NCBI RefSeq assembly: GCF_021130785.1
Contig: NW_025777442.1
Location: 35,100 to 99,099 of the forward strand
DNA: 64,000 nucleotides
Direction: 5' to 3'
Source: Homalodisca vitripennis
Lineage: Eukaryota; Arthropoda; Insecta; Hemiptera; Cicadellidae
In this document: piece after piece, positions 52,701 to 58,700 of the stretch
How the letters are laid out: the number at the start of each line of letters is the position of its first letter
Numbering within the stretch: the stretch's first letter is position 1
Program-made: the position numbers and the translations under genes
Notes under the pieces: model-generated
Database searches by the model: none
What the model was told of the DNA's origin: nothing
The model's input: the letters and a program-made list of their open reading frames with translations, nothing else

Positions 52701-55700
52701 TATTTCATCTGATGTTTTGATTGTTAGACAATATTGTTTACTTGATGCAAGTGATACCTACTATTGAATTCTGTCATCAAATTGGTATACAAATGGCTAC
52801 TGTAGAAGAACCACAAGGTGTTGAACTGTCCAAATTGAATTTTAAGCAGTTGATTCAGCTCAAGATACAAGTCGACAAAGAACTTAACCTCCTCCAAGAC
52901 TCCATGTGCAGTTTGAAAATTGCAATGAACAAGTTTTTAGATTCAAAAGAGTCCTTGGAGAAAATCACAGTGGAGTGGAATAGCAAAGAGATTATGCTTC
53001 CTTTGAGCGTATCAGTTTACATTCCTGCAAGGATTGCTGAGGCTGGGACTGTGCTCCTCGATATTGGGACCGGTTACTTCATTCAAAAAGACCTTGAAGG
53101 GGCCAGAGACTACTTTGAAAGGAAAATTATTTTCATCAATGATCAGATAGACAAGATACAAGCCGTTGGATTAGAGAAGAGTAACATCAGAGAAGTTCTT
53201 GTAGATGTGATTGAGACAAAGCTAGGACAAATGGCTGTCAGTTTCCCAAAAGGAGAGTTACAATCCCCCAATACTTAAATTGGTAAATGTATAATTTTCT
53301 AATGTATTTTCTTACAGATTCACTTCAATCCATTTTATTATTATTGAAATGAATCTTCATCTTGGATCTTTGTAAACTATGTTTAGAAAGTAAAATTAAA
53401 CTGATTTAATAATTACAACTATTACTGTGATAACTTTGTAATTATCAACGAACATTAAGAAACATAAATAATCTAGTGATTTTTTTAGTAGGAATTATCT
53501 AGTACTGAGAAACTGACAACAGCTCAGGAGCTACAAATTGTAAGCCTAAACACACTTTGAATATTTAGTTTAGTGATTGGAATCTGAGGTTAGGACGAGA
53601 CAGGTTACACAGTGGGACAAAGGGGGAAAATATGTATAAACCTCACATCCAACCAATAATTTTGGAATTGCAGCTGTCTAATTCATTAAACCTAGAATTG
53701 GCAATGGCTGTTCCTCAAATGCCATAATATGTAAACCAATTTATAATGGTTTTTTTTAAATAAGTATCTATACCAAATAACAGGGTTTAAGGTACGATCG
53801 CATTTGTCACATTTTGCAAAACGAGCAGAGAAAATGCAATGCAGTTTAGAGAAGCTCTTGCAAAATTGCAACGAAAACAAGAAAGAACTAACCGCAAAAA
53901 TGATATAAGTTTACAGCGTTAAAAATATTGTTTTTCAATGATACTATAAGATCATTACATGTAATTTTCCTGTGTATAAAATATTAGACACTGTGCCATG
54001 CCGCCGGTAGACAAACTGTCTGGTTGAAAAACCTCTACCTACTAATGGATCAAACACTATGGATACCCAAGTTTGAACTTTAACCACAAACTAAGCTAAA
54101 ATTATGGGAGTTACATTAAACTTAAGCTTGTTTATTTCTGCGTATAAACATATAAAGCAAATTATTTACAAACAATAACCAAGTTTTGGGTCTGTAAGAA
54201 TAAAAATAGGTGACACACATTTGAACAAAAACGAACGTTGCATCCTTCTAAACGTCTTGTTTTGGCATCTGTTACTAGTACTGGAGATTTGAGATTACGT
54301 TATAGTCAGATTTTATTTTAAAATTTTACATTCGTAAAAGGTTAAGCATAACCAATCTAAGCAATTTGTTAATGATCTCTATTGAAAGTCTTTATAGAAA
54401 GGAATCCATTTCAATGAGGTTTAAACATTGGTGTTTTCAAAAACAAAGAAGGCTAAAGATTGAGTTATGTTGGTAAGGTCAAGTTTTTTTTAAAGATAAA
54501 CTGATGTTAAAAGTAACTTGTTAACTTGTTTTATAAAAAATAACCATACTATTTTATTTTATTTTGTATTTTAAATTAAGAGAAGACTTTTTGTTTGTTT
54601 GTATATTTTTACAATAAATTTACAACTTTATTTCCTAACTATACTGCTTTTAATAAAATTTCTCCACAAAAATCTTTTAATTATAAAAGTTTTAAATATT
54701 TTAACAACACTACATAATATTAATATAAATATTGGTTCTGGAGGCTAAGTTCTATAGAACTTCAGATTGTTTTTCGATAAGTAATTGGTAGTCTCCTGCG
54801 GAATACCAATGCTATTAATAAGTGCCGCAAGAAAAATATTTTTGCTAAAAAGTCTGAAGAGCTTGTAGCATTTTTACTAAAAAGATTTTCACCTCAGCTT
54901 GAACCCTGCCAAATAACTTGTTCTAAATATAACATATTATAGATAACTTTTTCAGGAAATATTACAGAATCTATAAACCTAAAAAAACTAATACTTCCCA
55001 ACATCTGCATGCAAGACCCTAAAACAATATATCATGCATAACTCTATTCAGAATCCAACTAAACAACTAAATAATATAATATAGAACAGTTTTTTTAGAC
55101 TTACAAGTAATTTCAATAGATGTATAATGTAAATATTTATATTTACACATACTGTTCAAATTCAATTGAACAAAAAGTTCTGGATAACACTTACATTATA
55201 GTACGAAAATAAAACAAACATAACTGATTATAAAGTACGCGACAACAACTGATCGACAACAACAAAAAACAAACGTTGTCGTCAACTGTCTACCGACATA
55301 CTACAGCGGCGCAGAATAGCATTTTGAAATTAACCTAGAGAACGCAACATAAAAACAAAAACCAATATAGATTGGTTCTTCTTTACAGTTGTATGAGATG
55401 AAACATGATTAGTGAATAATTATGCATTCACAAGCCGTGAAAACAAAAATAGGAAGACCAAATGAACCGCATTGCCAGTTTTAGGGTTAAACCTGTTTAG
55501 ATTGACTGATGGCTGGCTGTACAATTCATTAAAACTATTTAGACTGACTGATGGCTAGCTGTAAATTAAATAATTTAAAAATGCTTTTTCCATTATTCAA
55601 AAAGATGGAGTTCAGATTTAAAATTTTAATCATTCCACACAAAAGTCAGTAGCTATGGTGACTGTGTTGTTCTATAGTAAGATTAATAGTTCACAATACT

Positions 55701-58700
55701 AGTTGCAGACACGTCTTTTGACGTGACAACGTCTTAAATTAGGTTGCGGCTCGGAGTCACTCATGAAAAAGTGTAACGCCCGGTAACGTTACGATGCCCG
55801 TCCAGTGGGTCCGCCGCACGGGATAAAGCAGATAACTATGTTTATTCGTGAAAATGTGGAGTGCTTAGATTCGTCATTTACAACAACTACAACAATAAAG
55901 GTAAATAATTGTACACTGATATTTCATTATCGTAAACTATGATTGATTGATTACTTGTTAGATTGACACAAAAGTTGAGAAACTGAGTTTATAGGTTATG
56001 TCATACTATTGACAAATGTTGATAGTGTTTAAGTAAATTATTAGTTTAAATCACTCTGCAATCAATCGTAATTCAGTCGATTAAGAAACAGCGCGTATTG
56101 CTAGTCAAACATTTAAAATAACAAATTATAACCTCTAACCTGTCATAACAGTGCGACCAAACAAACGAACTAAACCGACCAATCACCACGCGCGGAGTTA
56201 GAATTTAACTGTGTTTAGCAAGAATTTCAAATTCCAATTTTAGTAAATGTTTTATTCAACTTTACCATTTACAATAACAAATTTTAATTAATTTCAAATT
56301 ATGTACAATGTTTTAGTAAACAAAATATATTTCTATAGTTAAAATTTGTGCAATTCTTATTTTCATTCAATTTCTTGTTCCTATTGTGCAATTTAATAAT
56401 ATTCATATCAATAAATATTCTACTGAGAAAAAGACGTTGTCACGTAAAATCTTCGCCCGTAAAACCGACTTTACAGGCAACCATAATTTTTTTATATTAG
56501 ATATTAGAAATATTAGATAACCTGCATCATTAGGGCTTGAGTCACATACAACTAAATTAGTGGTTTCTAGATCGGGGTATAATGCAATCTTCAAACGATT
56601 CATCACTATAACTCTCACTTGAATTATACTCACAATCACAGCACAACACTTTATCAACTTCAAAATCACGCAAGTTTGCACACTCCATCATTACACATAA
56701 TGTAAACAAACAGTCAGAGAACACAGTGTACAAGATGAGCTATCAGCTGATCAGCAGCGAAATAGACACAAAATATTTTTTAAATCAGTTTATTATAAGG
56801 AAATTATTTGTTTGTGTCATCACAACACTTAGTAAGAATCATACCATCGATATCTAGCTGAAATACGGTGAACTACCAAAACAGTGTAATGTCAAATGAC
56901 TATGTAACCAGCAAGTGACTCAGCGCAACATAACCAGCGCATGTGTCTACCTCAATGGGTTCAAGTCCTGCACTGGCTTAATATTTTCTGATGTACTTCT
57001 GCTGATTACAGAAAAATAAATAACACTTGGTACATCATTACCAGGTTTGCCCCTTTACCAATAAATTAGGATTTTGTTAACCCTTGTGATAACTAACTTC
57101 ATAATGTACCTTTTTGTACAACAGACAAAATTAAGCATTCAGTTTATAACAGCATTTTGTCTTTGATTTATTAGTGCGCTTAATTTGTGGCTACTAATAA
57201 AATGACAATCATCTATGTCCTTCTGATATGACAGAAAACTTACTTACTAAAAAGTTACTACGAAAAGTACATTTTTAAGTGTACTAATGATGTACTACAT
57301 ACACACCATGAGTAAAACTCAGACGTATACTGCACTTTCCTGTATCTATTCAAAATTATTCACATAGGATACCAGAAATTGAAGCTCTGAGCTCAGTCAG
57401 CAAGTTAGGGTATATATTTTGAATATGTTTATCAAATTTGAATACACAAAATTGAATATCAGATTTGTTGAAAAGGAAACAGTTACAGTTACAGTGGTGA
57501 TATTTCTCAGGTTAGTAAAGGATTCTGGTACAGAAAGGTTATGGACAAAAAATAAATCTGATAGAGAACTAGTAAGACTTATCTGTAAAGTTCATATATT
57601 GTGTTTCACTAAGGTAAGTTTTGCTGGTTCCCTATCAGTGATGATGAGTGTAATATTATATTCTGATCTGTTCAAAACAAACAATTGCATTTTCTTCCAT
57701 TCTCTACAAACCTTAATACAACCAATTACATTCCAACAAACCTCAGTTCTGCAGCTTTCTGCTGTTTTTGGAGCAGTTCTTGCTCCCTCTCCTTCATCGC
57801 TAGAATTCGCCGGTGCTCCTCCTCCTGTCAACAAACTAAGTATGAACCATCAAACTTCTTAACCCTTAGCGAGCCACAAATAAATAACCAAAACTACTCC
57901 TAAGAGCCATACACCTTAAAAATAAAAAAATTCCCAAATACCAAAACCAATTTTTTTTTTTTAATTCTTATAACATAAGAGGTAAGAAAAACAACAAAAT
58001 ATTTTTTTTCACTCTTTATTGTTAATTTACAGCTAAAAAATGGTAAAATCAAAATTTCACTGAAAAAATTTAATTTCGACATTCTATGTGTTCTTTATAT
58101 AAAAATAACAATAGTGGAACACAAGCATATAGTAATTTGTATTAAGAGAAAATATAAAGAATATAGTAAAAATTTATATATATACAAAATTAAATAAAAG
58201 CAATGAAACTACCAAAAATTTCAATTTTCCAAATATAAAATAAAGAAAACACTACATTTTACAATATTATAACATGAGAAAATTTATAAATGATACTTAT
58301 TAAAAACGAGCTTCATATACGTGATCCTTAGGCGTAGGTTTGTTGTGTGCGGTACATCTCAAAAACACAGGTCAGGATGCAAGGCAGGCTTCGACGCGCA
58401 CGTCTTGCGCACAATAAAGCCCTACATCACGATAATAATATATAAACTACACCGTACATTGATTAAAATATTTGATTAACATCAAAATTGAAAAGATAAA
58501 TACGCGGATCGAAAATGGAAGGGCGAATAAACCTCTACCTTACGGAAGGCTACAGGCAGACTGAGCGCGCGTGAGTAGAAGTCGTTGGCTCGGCGGGAGA
58601 CTATGAACAACCGGCCCGCCCGCCATTTTGTCGCTCGAACAAGAGCCGTGACCTTCAAAATAGACACAAACGGTTGTCTCTTATTTAAATAAACCTTGTT

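Noticed and set aside
52721..52792. 24-codon N-terminal extension of PFDN5
   Set aside because: The residues do not resemble prefoldin starts. The ATG at 52793 gives the expected length.
57419..57862. 147-codon plus-strand ORF
   Set aside because: It runs antisense through the INCENP exon at 57742-57824 and its residues show no family pattern.
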